This document shows, piece after piece, positions 1 to 7,000 of a DNA stretch of 7,545 nucleotides. Under the pieces are notes generated by a model. It saw only the letters and a program-made list of their open reading frames with translations. It ran no database searches and was not told the origin of the DNA. A program made the translations under genes and the position numbers. This DNA comes from CANJBX01 sp041487815 (GTDB taxonomy: Bacteria > Pseudomonadota > Alphaproteobacteria > Rhizobiales > Xanthobacteraceae), in NCBI GenBank assembly GCA_041487815.1, contig JBGPOB010000186.1, positions 1 to 7,545 of the forward strand, given 5' to 3'. Position 1 is the stretch's first letter, and every line of letters begins with the position of its first letter.

Positions 1-326
1 CGGAAGGATTCATTAGCCCAATGACGTGGGGGATCGAGAACAACGTGATAGAGCGATTTGCAGGCGCGGGGATTCCAAAGGAGAAAATCTCATTCGTCAG
101 AGACTCGTATACTTTCAACTTTCCCGGCAAACCATCAGAGCTCGTTGAGGCATTCAGAAAATACTACGGGCCAACCATGAATGCATTCGAAGCCGCAGAA
201 AAGAACGGTCGAGCCGGTGATCTGCAGAAGGAGCTGGAAGCTCTGTTCAGCAGCCAAAACAAAAGCCCAAGCAAGGATGCCACCTCCATTCCTGCGACCT
301 TCTTACGCGTTACTGTTGCGCTTTAA
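1..326 (+). CDS. SAM-dependent methyltransferase, C-terminal end (partial)
   Basis: The gene enters from the left edge. Its reading frame starts at base 3, and 107 codons run to a TAA at 324-326. The visible part starts EGFISPMTWG, and further on come KYYGPTMNAFEAAEKNG and the end ATSIPATFLRVTVAL. From memory, this tail belongs to class I SAM-dependent methyltransferases of the UbiE-like kind found in Bradyrhizobium relatives, where the sequence reads like 'TPEGFI...WG(I/T)E..L..F'. The SAM-binding Rossmann core and its glycine motif would lie upstream, outside the window, so catalysis and substrate cannot be judged. An ATG at 21 is in frame, but it is an internal methionine: the frame is open to the left edge and no ribosome binding site precedes it. 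No terminator hairpin follows the stop. The family call is moderately sure; the substrate is unknown. Confidence 0.72.
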   Translation, partial: EGFISPMTWGIENNVIERFAGAGIPKEKISFVRDSYTFNFPGKPSELVEAFRKYYGPTMNAFEAAEKNGRAGDLQKELEALFSSQNKSPSKDATSIPATFLRVTVAL

Positions 327-335
327 TTAGCGGCC

Positions 336-458
336 ATGTTTAGCGCGGGTGTCCACGTCAATTATGCTGAAACAGTTTTACCGATGCGGGATGGACTTCC
401 CAAGTTGAAGGATTTTCCCAAAGAGTTTGGCGGCTCGGGCGAAGTCGTGCCGGAGTAA
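336..458 (+). pseudogene. Probable C-terminal remnant of a lost gene
   Basis: A 40-codon open frame runs from ATG 336 to TAA 456-458, in the same frame as the methyltransferase and ten bases after its stop codon. It contains HVNYAETVLPMRDGLPKLKD and then KEFGGSGEVVPE at the end. The composition (balanced charges, few Arg/Ser shadow-frame residues, a GGSGE tail) looks like real protein and not random frame, yet there is no ribosome binding site before the ATG and 40 residues is short. I therefore read it as the tail of a gene whose 5' part was deleted. The 'DGLPK...P.E.GGSGE' ending reminds me of tails of GFA/CENP-V-type zinc proteins (glutathione-dependent formaldehyde-activating family) from related bacteria. 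This is a weak recollection, and the zinc cysteines that would settle it are absent. It could also be a small intact gene. Confidence 0.42.
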
Positions 459-852
459 GAAGGGCACAAAAAACTTGGAACGACCGCGGAAATGACCGCT
501 TGTGGCCCGTTTCGACCGTTCGCGGCAGCGCAAGACTCCGTCAGTTCTTGAAGGTAGACCGGAAGTGCCGCAGACGCCGTCAAACCGGTGCTGATGCCCC
601 ATCTCGGAAGTGGAGGGCGCATCGCGGTATTCGAGACAATGCTGATTTTTGCGCGCGGCGAGAATAAGGAGCAATCCTGTTTACCACCACCGACGATAGC
701 GATCACGCATTCACGAATGCTGACGGACGGTGTCCGTTGGGGCTACCCGAGGTGCCTGTTGGCATCCTCCCCTCGCGTCTGTCTTGCCGAGAAGCTGGGA
801 AAGTGCGAATACCCACGCCAGTTCAGGAGTCATCCGGGGAACGCCGGCTTAA
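459..852. other. Apparently non-coding, possibly decayed stretch
   Basis: About 390 bp between the remnant tail and the ribosome binding site of the next gene. The open frames on either strand here are rich in Arg, Ser, Cys and Pro with no recognisable motif, and I do not support any as a gene. A few short inverted repeats occur (for example ACGGAC/GTCCGT at 723-737), none long enough or followed by a T-run to call a terminator. I found no convincing sigma70 promoter, although a promoter for the 867 gene and the cyclase would be expected in its right half. Together with the remnant on its left and the frameshifted gene on its right, it looks like a region of gene decay. Confidence 0.45.
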
Positions 853-857
853 AGGAG
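853..857 (+). promoter_or_regulatory. Ribosome binding site for ATG 867
   Basis: AGGAG lies nine bases before ATG 867. This site matters because it fixes the original start of the small gene in a frame different from the body of that gene, and so supports the frameshift. It is 22 bases from the alternative TTG at 880, too far to serve it well. Confidence 0.6.
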
Positions 858-866
858 CGAGACCCT

Positions 867-1179
867 ATGCGAATGTTGCTTGGAGATTCCCGTGGATGCC
901 GGAAATGCCGCCGCCAAAGCTGGAACCCTGGGTACTACCGGCGAGCGAATTCTGGCCGATCTCAAACCAGAAGCGGCTTATTTCTTTGCGGACGATAACG
1001 GCCAACGGTCGGGCTTCATCGTGTTCGACATAAAGGACACATCGCAGATTCCGGCGGTCTCTGAGCCGTGGTTTCTCGCGTTCAACGCAAAGGTCTCCTT
1101 CCGGCCTATCATGAACCCGCGAGATCTTGCGACGGCCTGTCGATCGATAGCCAAGGCCGCTCAGCAATACGGGAAGTAG
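867..1179 (+). pseudogene. Small conserved protein of unknown function, frameshifted near the start
   Basis: ATG 867 with a good ribosome binding site begins MRMLL, but the frame then continues as nonsense to a stop at 996-998. The recognisable body starts at 883 in another frame with EIPVDAGNAAAKAGTLGTT, continues through ADLKPEAAYFFADDNGQRSG, FDIKDTSQIPAVSEPWFLAF and MNPRDLATACRSIAKAAQQY, and ends at TAG 1177-1179. From memory, related small proteins (about 95-110 residues) begin 'MR.LL.V.IPVEAGNAA...' in one frame. Here CTT (879-881) and GAG (883-885) are separated by one G where two codons are expected, so a five-base loss or a one-base gain is likely. No function is known to me; the family has no signal peptide or membrane segment. 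The cyclase gene starts 32 bases downstream and may share the transcript. Alternatives: TTG 880 could start a protein lacking the first strand, or the shift could be a sequencing error. Confidence 0.6.
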
Positions 1180-1196
1180 AAACTTAGGGCATTTGC

Positions 1197-1201
1197 AGGA
1201 G
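1197..1201 (+). promoter_or_regulatory. Ribosome binding site for the cyclase gene
   Basis: AGGAG, ten bases before ATG 1212. It lies in the 32-base gap after the stop of the preceding gene and supports the chosen start. The protein from this ATG begins MAEERLQRRLAAILSADVVG, the usual short lead into the catalytic domain in this family. Confidence 0.6.
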
Positions 1202-1211
1202 AGCAGTTCGC

Positions 1212-2981
1212 ATGGCCGAAGAGCGCCTCCAAAGGCGACTCGCAGCAATTCTCTCAGCCGATGTGGTCGGGTACTCGCGCCTCATGGGTGTCGACGAGGC
1301 CGGGACTCTTGCCCGTCTGAAGGCCATGCGGCGCGACCTCGTCGATCCGCTGATCGCGGCCCATTCGGGCCGGATCGTCAAGCTCATGGGCGACGGCGCG
1401 CTGGTGGAGTTCGGGAGCGCCGTGGACGCCGTCACCTGCGCGATCGAGATCCAGAAGCAGGTTCGCGAACGCAATGCGGGCAGCCGAGAAGACAGTTGGA
1501 TACAGTTCCGGATCGGCATCAATGTCGGTGACATCATTGTCGACGGCGACGACATCTATGGTGACGGCGTGAATGTCGCCGCCCGGATCCAGGCGTTGGC
1601 GGACCCCGGTGGCATCTACATATCGCGCGGGGCCGCGGAGCAGGTGCGCGACAAGGTGCCGATCAAAATCGAGACGCGCGGGGAACAGATCGTCAAAAAC
1701 ATCGCGCGGCCGATCGAGGTGTTCTGCATCATCGCCGAAAACCGCGACGCGACGGCGGCCGTACATGGATCCGAGACCCGTGTTCAGGCTCCGACGGTCG
1801 GTGACAAGCCGGCGATCGCCGTCCTGCCCTTCGTCAACATGAGCGGCGATCCCGAGCAGGAATTCTTCGCCGACGGCATCACCGAGGACATTCTCACCGA
1901 GCTGTCGCGCTTCCGCGAGCTGTTCGTCATCTCGCGCAATTCCGCGTTCGTTTACAAAGGCAAGCCGATCAATGCGCAGAAGGTCGCCAAGGAGCTTGGC
2001 GTCCAGTACGTCGTCGAGGGCAGCGTGCGCAAGGCGGGCAGCCGCGTTCGCATCACCGTGCAGCTGATCGACGCCGAGACCGACCGCCACCTCTGGGCGG
2101 AGCGCTACGACCGGGAGCTCGCCGACATCTTCGCCATTCAAGACGAGGTGACAGCGTCGATCGTCTCGATTCTGCCGGGCCGCGTCGCGGCCGCAGCGGA
2201 TGACCGCGTGCAGCGCAAGCCGCCGGAAAACCTCGCGGCCTATGAATGCGTGCTCGCAGGCAAGCGACTCCACCACCGTGCCGCCCGCAAGGACAATGAA
2301 GAGGCGCTGCGGATGCTCGAGCGCGCGATCGCGCTCGAGCCCGGCTATGCGCACGCGCATGCCTGGAAGGCCTGCGTGCTCGGACAATCGTTCGTCTATG
2401 GCTGGTGCGCCGACGTCGAGGCCACGGCGCGCAACGTGATCGGGGAACTGACGCTGGCGCTATCGCTCGATGAAAACGACAGCGACGTGCACCGCGTTCT
2501 CGCCGCTGTGAACCTGTCGTTGCTTCGCGACCACGATAAGGCGCTCTACCACCAGGAACGGGCATTAGCGCTCAATCCGAACGACGACCTCATCGTCGTG
2601 CAGCAGGGCGAGGTGCTGACCTGGATCGGTCAGGCGGAACAAGGCATCGAATGGATCCAGAAGGCGATGCGCCTCAACCCTTATCATCCCGAGCGCTTCT
2701 GGAGTCATCTCGGCCGCGCTTATTTCGTTGCGCGGCGCTACGGCGAAGCGGTCAAGGCGTTCCAGCGGATTAGCCGCGCCGACCACAGCCATTTGGCGTT
2801 TCTCGCAGCGTGCCACGCGCAGCTCGGCGATGCAGCTGCGGCCAAGGGCGCGGCCCAGGAGGTGCTGCAACGCGCGCCAGACTTCTCGATCGAGCGCTTC
2901 ATCGCGACGCAGCACTACAAGCACGAGAGCGACCGCGAGCACCACCGCGCCGCGCTCGTCAAGGCGCAATTGCCGGCATGA
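1212..2981 (+). CDS. Class III adenylate cyclase with TolB-like and TPR domains
   Basis: A 589-residue protein predicted to make cyclic AMP from ATP. The catalytic domain fills residues 8-172. Its key residues are present: metal-binding Asp17 (SADVVGYS) and Asp61 (KLMGDG), ATP-selecting Lys57 and Asp114 (DIYG), and transition-state Asn121 and Arg125 (VNVAARI). Lys57/Asp114 favour ATP over GTP by analogy with characterised class III cyclases. Residues 199-320 form a TolB-like domain: AIAVLPFVNMSGDPEQEFFA, ITEDILTELSRF, then VVEGSVRKAG and DRHLWAERYDR. Residues 359-560 hold about five TPR-like helical pairs, with ALEP, ALNP and RLNP turns. I see no signal peptide or membrane helix, so it should be cytosolic, with the TolB/TPR part acting in sensing or partner binding (inference). 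Class III enzymes work as dimers. Start: ATG with AGGAG. The gene is intact and may be co-transcribed with the frameshifted gene upstream. Many paralogues are usual in Bradyrhizobium-like genomes, so the particular cellular role cannot be named. Confidence 0.93.
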   Translation: MAEERLQRRLAAILSADVVGYSRLMGVDEAGTLARLKAMRRDLVDPLIAAHSGRIVKLMGDGALVEFGSAVDAVTCAIEIQKQVRERNAGSREDSWIQFRIGINVGDIIVDGDDIYGDGVNVAARIQALADPGGIYISRGAAEQVRDKVPIKIETRGEQIVKNIARPIEVFCIIAENRDATAAVHGSETRVQAPTVGDKPAIAVLPFVNMSGDPEQEFFADGITEDILTELSRFRELFVISRNSAFVYKGKPINAQKVAKELGVQYVVEGSVRKAGSRVRITVQLIDAETDRHLWAERYDRELADIFAIQDEVTASIVSILPGRVAAAADDRVQRKPPENLAAYECVLAGKRLHHRAARKDNEEALRMLERAIALEPGYAHAHAWKACVLGQSFVYGWCADVEATARNVIGELTLALSLDENDSDVHRVLAAVNLSLLRDHDKALYHQERALALNPNDDLIVVQQGEVLTWIGQAEQGIEWIQKAMRLNPYHPERFWSHLGRAYFVARRYGEAVKAFQRISRADHSHLAFLAACHAQLGDAAAAKGAAQEVLQRAPDFSIERFIATQHYKHESDREHHRAALVKAQLPA

Positions 2982-3085
2982 CCCGAAAACTGCTGCGAAG
3001 GATGAGGAGCCATGCGGCCCTGAGCCCTTGGGTTCGGATTGCTCTCGGCGCGAGCAGGAACGCGTCAGTCGTCCGTGAAGAATTT

Positions 3086-3106
3086 CCAAGCCATTGAGCG
3101 GCTTGG
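3086..3106 (+). terminator. Possible weak terminator after the cyclase
   Basis: CCAAGCC (3086-3092) pairs perfectly with GGCTTGG (3100-3106) across a 7-base loop, about 105 bp after the cyclase stop. Only two T residues follow on the + strand, so it is a poor intrinsic terminator; read on the other strand it is followed by AAATTCTT. It may be a simple RNA hairpin. Confidence 0.25.
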
Positions 3107-3217
3107 TTGGGCGCAAAGCGGACGTAGAGCGGACGCGTCGGCGGCGTATTTTATGCGTACACGACCCAGGGTGGGATGCCGAAAAAGTCTGCCCGCGGAC
3201 TTGTTCCGGGTTTGCAG

Positions 3218-3257
3218 GCTTTCCCGCCTGCGCGAAGCTTGCTGCGGCAGGCGAAGC
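3218..3257. repeat. REP-like imperfect hairpin
   Basis: CGCCTG (3225-3230) pairs with CAGGCG (3248-3253). Inside, after a bulged G3247, CGC (3231-3233) pairs with GCG (3244-3246). Outside, GCTT (3218-3221) pairs with AAGC (3254-3257) across a 3-base TCC bulge. The loop holds AAGCTT. There is no T-run on either side, so it does not look like an intrinsic terminator. From memory, similar 'CGCCTGCGCGAAGC' palindromes are scattered in intergenic DNA of Bradyrhizobium-like genomes, which suggests a dispersed repeat; copy number cannot be judged from one window. Confidence 0.4.
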
Positions 3258-3299
3258 AAACTCGGATGCGATCACACTTCATTTCAGTATGTTCGAAAA

Positions 3300-3321
3300 C
3301 AATCCGATCTAATCCGGATTG
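3300..3321. promoter_or_regulatory. Palindromic site, possible operator
   Basis: AATCCGGATT (3311-3320) is a perfect 10-base palindrome, flanked by GATC on both sides (3307-3310 and 3321-3324). CAATCCG at 3300-3306 also pairs with CGGATTG at 3315-3321, and AATCCG is repeated directly at 3301 and 3311. The site touches the -35 box of the candidate promoter at 3319-3348, the position expected for a repressor site. No regulator is named; this is inference from symmetry and position. Confidence 0.33.
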
Positions 3322-3348
3322 ATCAGACTCCCGTCGCGAGAATTTAAT
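3319..3348 (+). promoter_or_regulatory. Candidate sigma70-type promoter for the MCDYSL gene
   Basis: TTGATC (3319-3324) matches four of six bases of TTGACA. TTTAAT (3343-3348) matches five of six of TATAAT. The spacer is 18 bases. It is about 155 bp before ATG 3505 on the same strand, in the most AT-rich part of the gap. The resulting leader would contain the hairpin at 3407-3423. Alphaproteobacterial promoters are often degenerate, so this is a candidate only. Confidence 0.35.
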
Positions 3349-3406
3349 TCCGGCCTATCACCGTCGCGCCTTGGCGATTTCCCAATCGATTGCGTGGATG
3401 CGCATT

Positions 3407-3423
3407 GGCGGCAGCATGCCGCC
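3407..3423 (+). other. GC-rich hairpin in the presumed leader
   Basis: GGCGGCA (3407-3413) and TGCCGCC (3417-3423) form a perfect 7-bp stem with a 3-base loop GCA. It lies about 80 bases before the start codon of the downstream gene and has no T-run. It could stabilise the leader RNA or have no function. It does not overlap the ribosome binding site. Confidence 0.3.
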
Positions 3424-3490
3424 TCGAATTCGCCCAACATCGCGATCATCCTCATCGATGTCGACACAGGGGCTGCCGGGGCTTCGAAAC

Positions 3491-3496
3491 AGGAGG
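3491..3496 (+). promoter_or_regulatory. Strong ribosome binding site deciding start 3505
   Basis: AGGAGG lies eight bases before ATG 3505, a full match to the core Shine-Dalgarno sequence. It decides in favour of ATG 3505 over the in-frame upstream TTG at 3319. Confidence 0.75.
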
Positions 3497-3504
3497 TCCT
3501 CCGC

Positions 3505-3918
3505 ATGTGTGACTACAGCCTGAGCAATGTCGCGTCACGACCCGCGAAAGTGGGCGACAAGCTTGTCACGCGGGATTTTGGCACCGGAACACGGGGCTTT
3601 GCCGCGCGGGACAATGTGCGTACGGCGGTCTGTCTACTTTCGGGCACGGAAATCGCCTTTACCAATCGCGTCGCGGTTGGTGCGCTCAAGTTATTCGGCC
3701 GCGGCGCAACCGGCATCGACCACAAAACGGCGATCTTCCGCCAGGTTAACAAGCCAACATTGCGAGTCCACCACGATGCGCTCGAGTTCCCGGACGGACA
3801 GATCGTGCTCCTGACCAACCTGCTTGAGGGACAGCAAGCAACGGTATTGCAATTGCCAGCCCATCCGACCAATGCGGCCGAACGCGAGGCGCAACAGCGC
3901 GCTGCCTACGTCGGCTGA
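3505..3918 (+). CDS. Conserved protein of unknown function (MCDYSL type)
   Basis: A 137-residue protein starting MCDYSLSNVASRPAKVGDKL, with a strong ribosome binding site. I recognise it as a conserved small protein of Bradyrhizobium-like bacteria, known to me only as hypothetical. It has no signal peptide, membrane helix or coiled coil and should be cytosolic. Visible landmarks are TRGFAA (29-34), AVCLLSGTEIAF (41-52), RQVN (79-82), VHHDALEFPDGQIVLLTNLL (88-107) and GQQATVLQLP (109-118), ending in a charged helix and AAYVG. The strand-rich centre suggests a compact beta fold (inference). Cys2 would be N-terminal after methionine removal, as in Ntn amidotransferases and SRAP proteins, but I see no further similarity to either. 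The His89-His90 pair with Asp91/Glu94 could bind a metal or be catalytic; this is speculation. The gene stands alone between a candidate promoter and a hairpin terminator and converges on the giant gene to its right. Confidence 0.85.
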   Translation: MCDYSLSNVASRPAKVGDKLVTRDFGTGTRGFAARDNVRTAVCLLSGTEIAFTNRVAVGALKLFGRGATGIDHKTAIFRQVNKPTLRVHHDALEFPDGQIVLLTNLLEGQQATVLQLPAHPTNAAEREAQQRAAYVG

Positions 3919-4033
3919 GGCCTGAGGGGCGACATCCAACGTTTGTTCACTAAGCCGGCCGCGAAAGCCGTCTGGTAGGTCGTGACGCCTATGCGCCAAG
4001 GGGGAGGGTGGCCGCATGCCGGCCGCTCAAATC

Positions 4034-4064
4034 GAAGGCGGCGGGATGAAATCCCGCCGCCTTC
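4034..4064. terminator. Perfect 14-bp hairpin between convergent genes
   Basis: GAAGGCGGCGGGAT (4034-4047) and ATCCCGCCGCCTTC (4051-4064) form a perfect 14-bp stem with a 3-base loop GAA. It lies 29 bases past the stop of the minus-strand giant gene and 115 bases past the stop of the plus-strand gene. T-tracts are short on both sides (GATTT when read on the minus strand, ATTCC on the plus strand), but stem length and position fit a shared bidirectional terminator. Confidence 0.7.
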
Positions 4065-4092
4065 ATTCCGATCCAATTCCGAAAACCAAATT

Positions 4093-7000
4093 TTAGTCGA
4101 TACGGCCCGCGGCATGCGCCAGCATGGTGTAGACCTTGCCGGTTTCCGACGTGAGATAGGTGCGGACCACGACCTTGCCGCGGTCGTCGCGCGAGACCTC
4201 ATCGAGCAGGCGCTCGAATTCCGCGATGTAGCGGTCAACGGTCTGTTTGAATTCGCGGTCGGCCCGGTAGCGGCGGCGGATCTCCTCGAACGCCTTTTGA
4301 CCCTGCATCGTGTAGAGCTTGCGCGTGAACACGTTTCGCTCGCCGCGGTTGTAGCGTTCCCACAATTCCGCGGCTGCATCGTGGTCGATCATGCGCGCGA
4401 TGTCGACCGACAGTGAATCGAGCGACTCGATCGTGTGGCGGGTCGGTCGTTCTTCGGCGCGCTGCTGACGGCCTTCGGTGCGGGGCGGCTGCGCCTCGCC
4501 TTCGCGCGAGGCGCGATTGAGCAGATCGGACAGCCAGTTGCTTTGGCCACCCTGGCCGGGCTGCGCGGGCGGCGGTGCTGACGCGGGCGGTGCATAGGCT
4601 TCGGCGCGGCGCGTAGCCGGCGCGACCGGCGGCGCGTTGCCGACGTAGGCGGCGTGCGGCGCCTCGGTGCGCCCGCCGCCGGCGACCGCCTCTTCGCGCG
4701 GCGCCCCGCGCCGCGTCGGCTCGGCGCTCTCCATCTCGCGGCCATGGCGCGCGACAATCCGGTTGAGCTCCGCCAGCGCCTCGATCTGGTCGACGATGAC
4801 GCGGCGCATCTGGGCGGCGCTTTCGGCGGTCTCCTGCGGCAGTTCGAGAATGCCGCGCCGCAGCTCCTGCCGGGTCTGGTCAAGCTCGCGCTGCATGTCG
4901 CTCGCCATCTGTTTGATGCCCTGGACGATCTCCGTGAAGCGCTCGGTCGCGCCCTGGAACATCGTTTGGGCGTCTCCGGTCGCCTGCTCGTAGATGTGGC
5001 GCAGGCCCTCGAGGGTGCGGCGGCGTTCCTCTTCGGCGCCCTCGCGCACGGTCTGGAACTGCTCGGTAATGGCGTGCGAACTGGAATTGCTCGCCTCGGC
5101 GACGGTGCGGGCGATGTCACGGGCGCGGCCTTCCGCCGCCGCCAGCGACTCGTCCAGCAGGCCGGCGAACCGCTTGAGCCGGGTGTCGAGATCGGCCGTC
5201 CGCGTATCGAGCGCGCCGACAAGGCTTTCCAACATGCCGCGGCGATCAACGACGGCCTGTTCCGTCTGCTTGTTCGACGAATCGATCAACGCTGCGGCAT
5301 CCGCCAGGCCGCGGCCGTGCTGGTCGAAGCGCGCCGCGAGATCGCCGAGATTCTGCAACAGCTTGCCGGTCACCTCGTAGAATCCGCTGATGTGCTGATC
5401 CATTCGGGTGGTGGTACCACCGGTACGCTGGAGCAGGTCGTTCATCGTCGCGACAAACTCGGTGACGCGATTGGACAGGACGCTTTCGATCGAATTCAGG
5501 TTGGTCTGCGCGCCCGCAAGCACTTCCTGCAGCAGCGCGTTGGCTTCGCTGAGGCGTTCGAACAGCGACGTCGTATCGGAACGCACCATGCCGTGCGTTT
5601 CGAGCATTTCGGCAATGACGATGGACGACGTATTCTTCGAACTCTCGACTACCGTCGTCGCCAGAGTTTCAAGATCCTGCAGCGCCTTGGTTACAGTGCT
5701 GGAAGCCTGATCGCTGGCGTCGCCGACCGAGCGAACCAGATTGACGGTCTTGGCGTCGATTGCGGTGAGGAAGCCGCTGCTTTTTTCATCAAGCACGCGG
5801 GTGAGGTCATTCGTGCGCTTGCCGACCGAGTTGACGATTTCGTCGGCCTTGCCGACGAAGGTGCGCGAAATCTCGTTCGCCGTCTGCCGCAGCGTGCTGC
5901 TGACGTCGCTCGACATCGTGGTGATCGACTGTTCCGCCTGCGTGGTCGCATTTTCGACGGTGCGTTCGACCTCGGAAGCGACATGCCTCAGGCTGCCGGT
6001 GACGCCGGTCGACAACGTCGAGATCGACTGTTCCGCCTGGGACGCGATGGCGCCGATGTCCTGCAGCGCGGAAGTGAGCCGGTTGGTCGTGGCGATTCCG
6101 CGCGCCTCGAGGTCGCTGACGACACCGGCCGCGCGGCCGAGCAGCAATTCCTCGAACCGGTCAATGCGCTGGTCGAGATTGCCGGCCACCTGCGAGGCCT
6201 GCGCGCCAAGCGCGCGGTCGATTTCGGCAACCTTGGCCGCGAGCGTAGCGCCAATTTCCTCCGCGTGCGCGCCGATGGTGCCGGAAACCGATTGGATGCG
6301 CTGATCCAGCGCCGCAATGACTTCCTTGCCGCCTTCGGCAACGGTCTTGGCGATTTCCATGACGCGCGCGCTCAGCCCGTCATTGAGATTTTGGGTGCGG
6401 CCGTCGAGCGCCTCCTGGAAGCGCTGCAGGCGCTGATCGAGTGTCGTCGTGACGTCGGTCACCTTCGCGGTAACGCGCCCATCGAACCCGTCGACATACT
6501 CGCGCATGGTCTCATTGATGTCGTGCGAGCGCTGGCCGATCCGCTCAACGAGCTCGCCGCCGTAAGTCTTCACGGTGCGGTCGAATTCGGTCAGATGCCG
6601 TGTGATGAGGTCCGCAAGCGTGCTCGAATCGCGCGTGATGCGCTCGGCAAGCTCGGTGCCGCCGCGGTTGAACATGTCCTCGAACGACGCCAGCCGCTGG
6701 CTCAAAAGTTCCCGCATCGCGTCGCCGTGGCTGGCGACCGAACTGGTCAGCGCCTCGGCGTGCTGCTGGAAGGTGTCGGCGACGTTGGACCCGCTGGCAT
6801 TGATCGCCTGGGTGATGGAGGTGCCGGTTTGTTCGAGCTTGGCAACGACGTCGCCGCCACGCAGGCTCAGATCGAGAACCAGCGAATCGCCGGTGGCCTT
6901 GAGCGTGTTGTTGACCTCGTCGACCCGCGCGGCGATCGACTCGGCAAGGCTGCCGGAAGTGTCGACCATGGCGTCGGTGATCGCGCGCGCCCGCGTATCC

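Larger units (their letters stand above)
2982..3504. other. 523-bp intergenic region with several hairpins
   Basis: This stretch lies between the cyclase stop and the ATG of the MCDYSL gene, both on the + strand. Open frames on both strands here lack recognisable motifs or ribosome binding sites, and I do not call a gene. What can be seen: a 7-bp hairpin at 3086-3106, a larger bulged hairpin at 3218-3257, a palindrome at 3300-3321 on a candidate promoter (3319-3348), and a GC-rich hairpin at 3407-3423 in the presumed leader. The frame of the downstream gene stays open back to about 3319, but that upward extension carries no family motif. Confidence 0.5.

Noticed and set aside
362..706. Open frames on the - strand over the remnant region
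   Set aside because: No ribosome binding site or recognisable motif; the + strand frame 336-458 looks more protein-like.
723..737. ACGGAC/GTCCGT hairpin as a terminator or operator
   Set aside because: Only six base pairs, no T-run, and no gene end or promoter beside it.
784..812. TTGCCG with GAATAC 17 bases later as a promoter for the 867 gene and cyclase
   Set aside because: The -10 candidate matches the consensus at only about two positions, no better than chance in this DNA.
588..998. Open frame of 136 codons on the + strand
   Set aside because: It runs through non-coding DNA and into the out-of-frame start of the frameshifted gene; composition is Cys/Arg/Ser-rich with no motif.
1254..2387. 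Open frame of 377 codons on the - strand opposite the cyclase
   Set aside because: Antisense shadow of the cyclase gene, whose catalytic motifs are all on the + strand.
3065..3259. 64-codon open frame on the - strand in the gap after the cyclase
   Set aside because: Arg/Ser/Ala-rich, spans two hairpins, no start signal. Possibly seen annotated as hypothetical in relatives, but I cannot support it.
3491..3502. AGGAGG followed at once by CCTCC, suggesting a hairpin hiding the ribosome binding site
   Set aside because: Only one base separates the complementary strings, so the stem cannot close within one RNA without losing most pairs.
3319..3504. Upstream extension of the MCDYSL gene to TTG 3319
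   Set aside because: ATG 3505 has a full AGGAGG site at ideal spacing and matches the remembered N-terminus of the family; the extension carries no motif.
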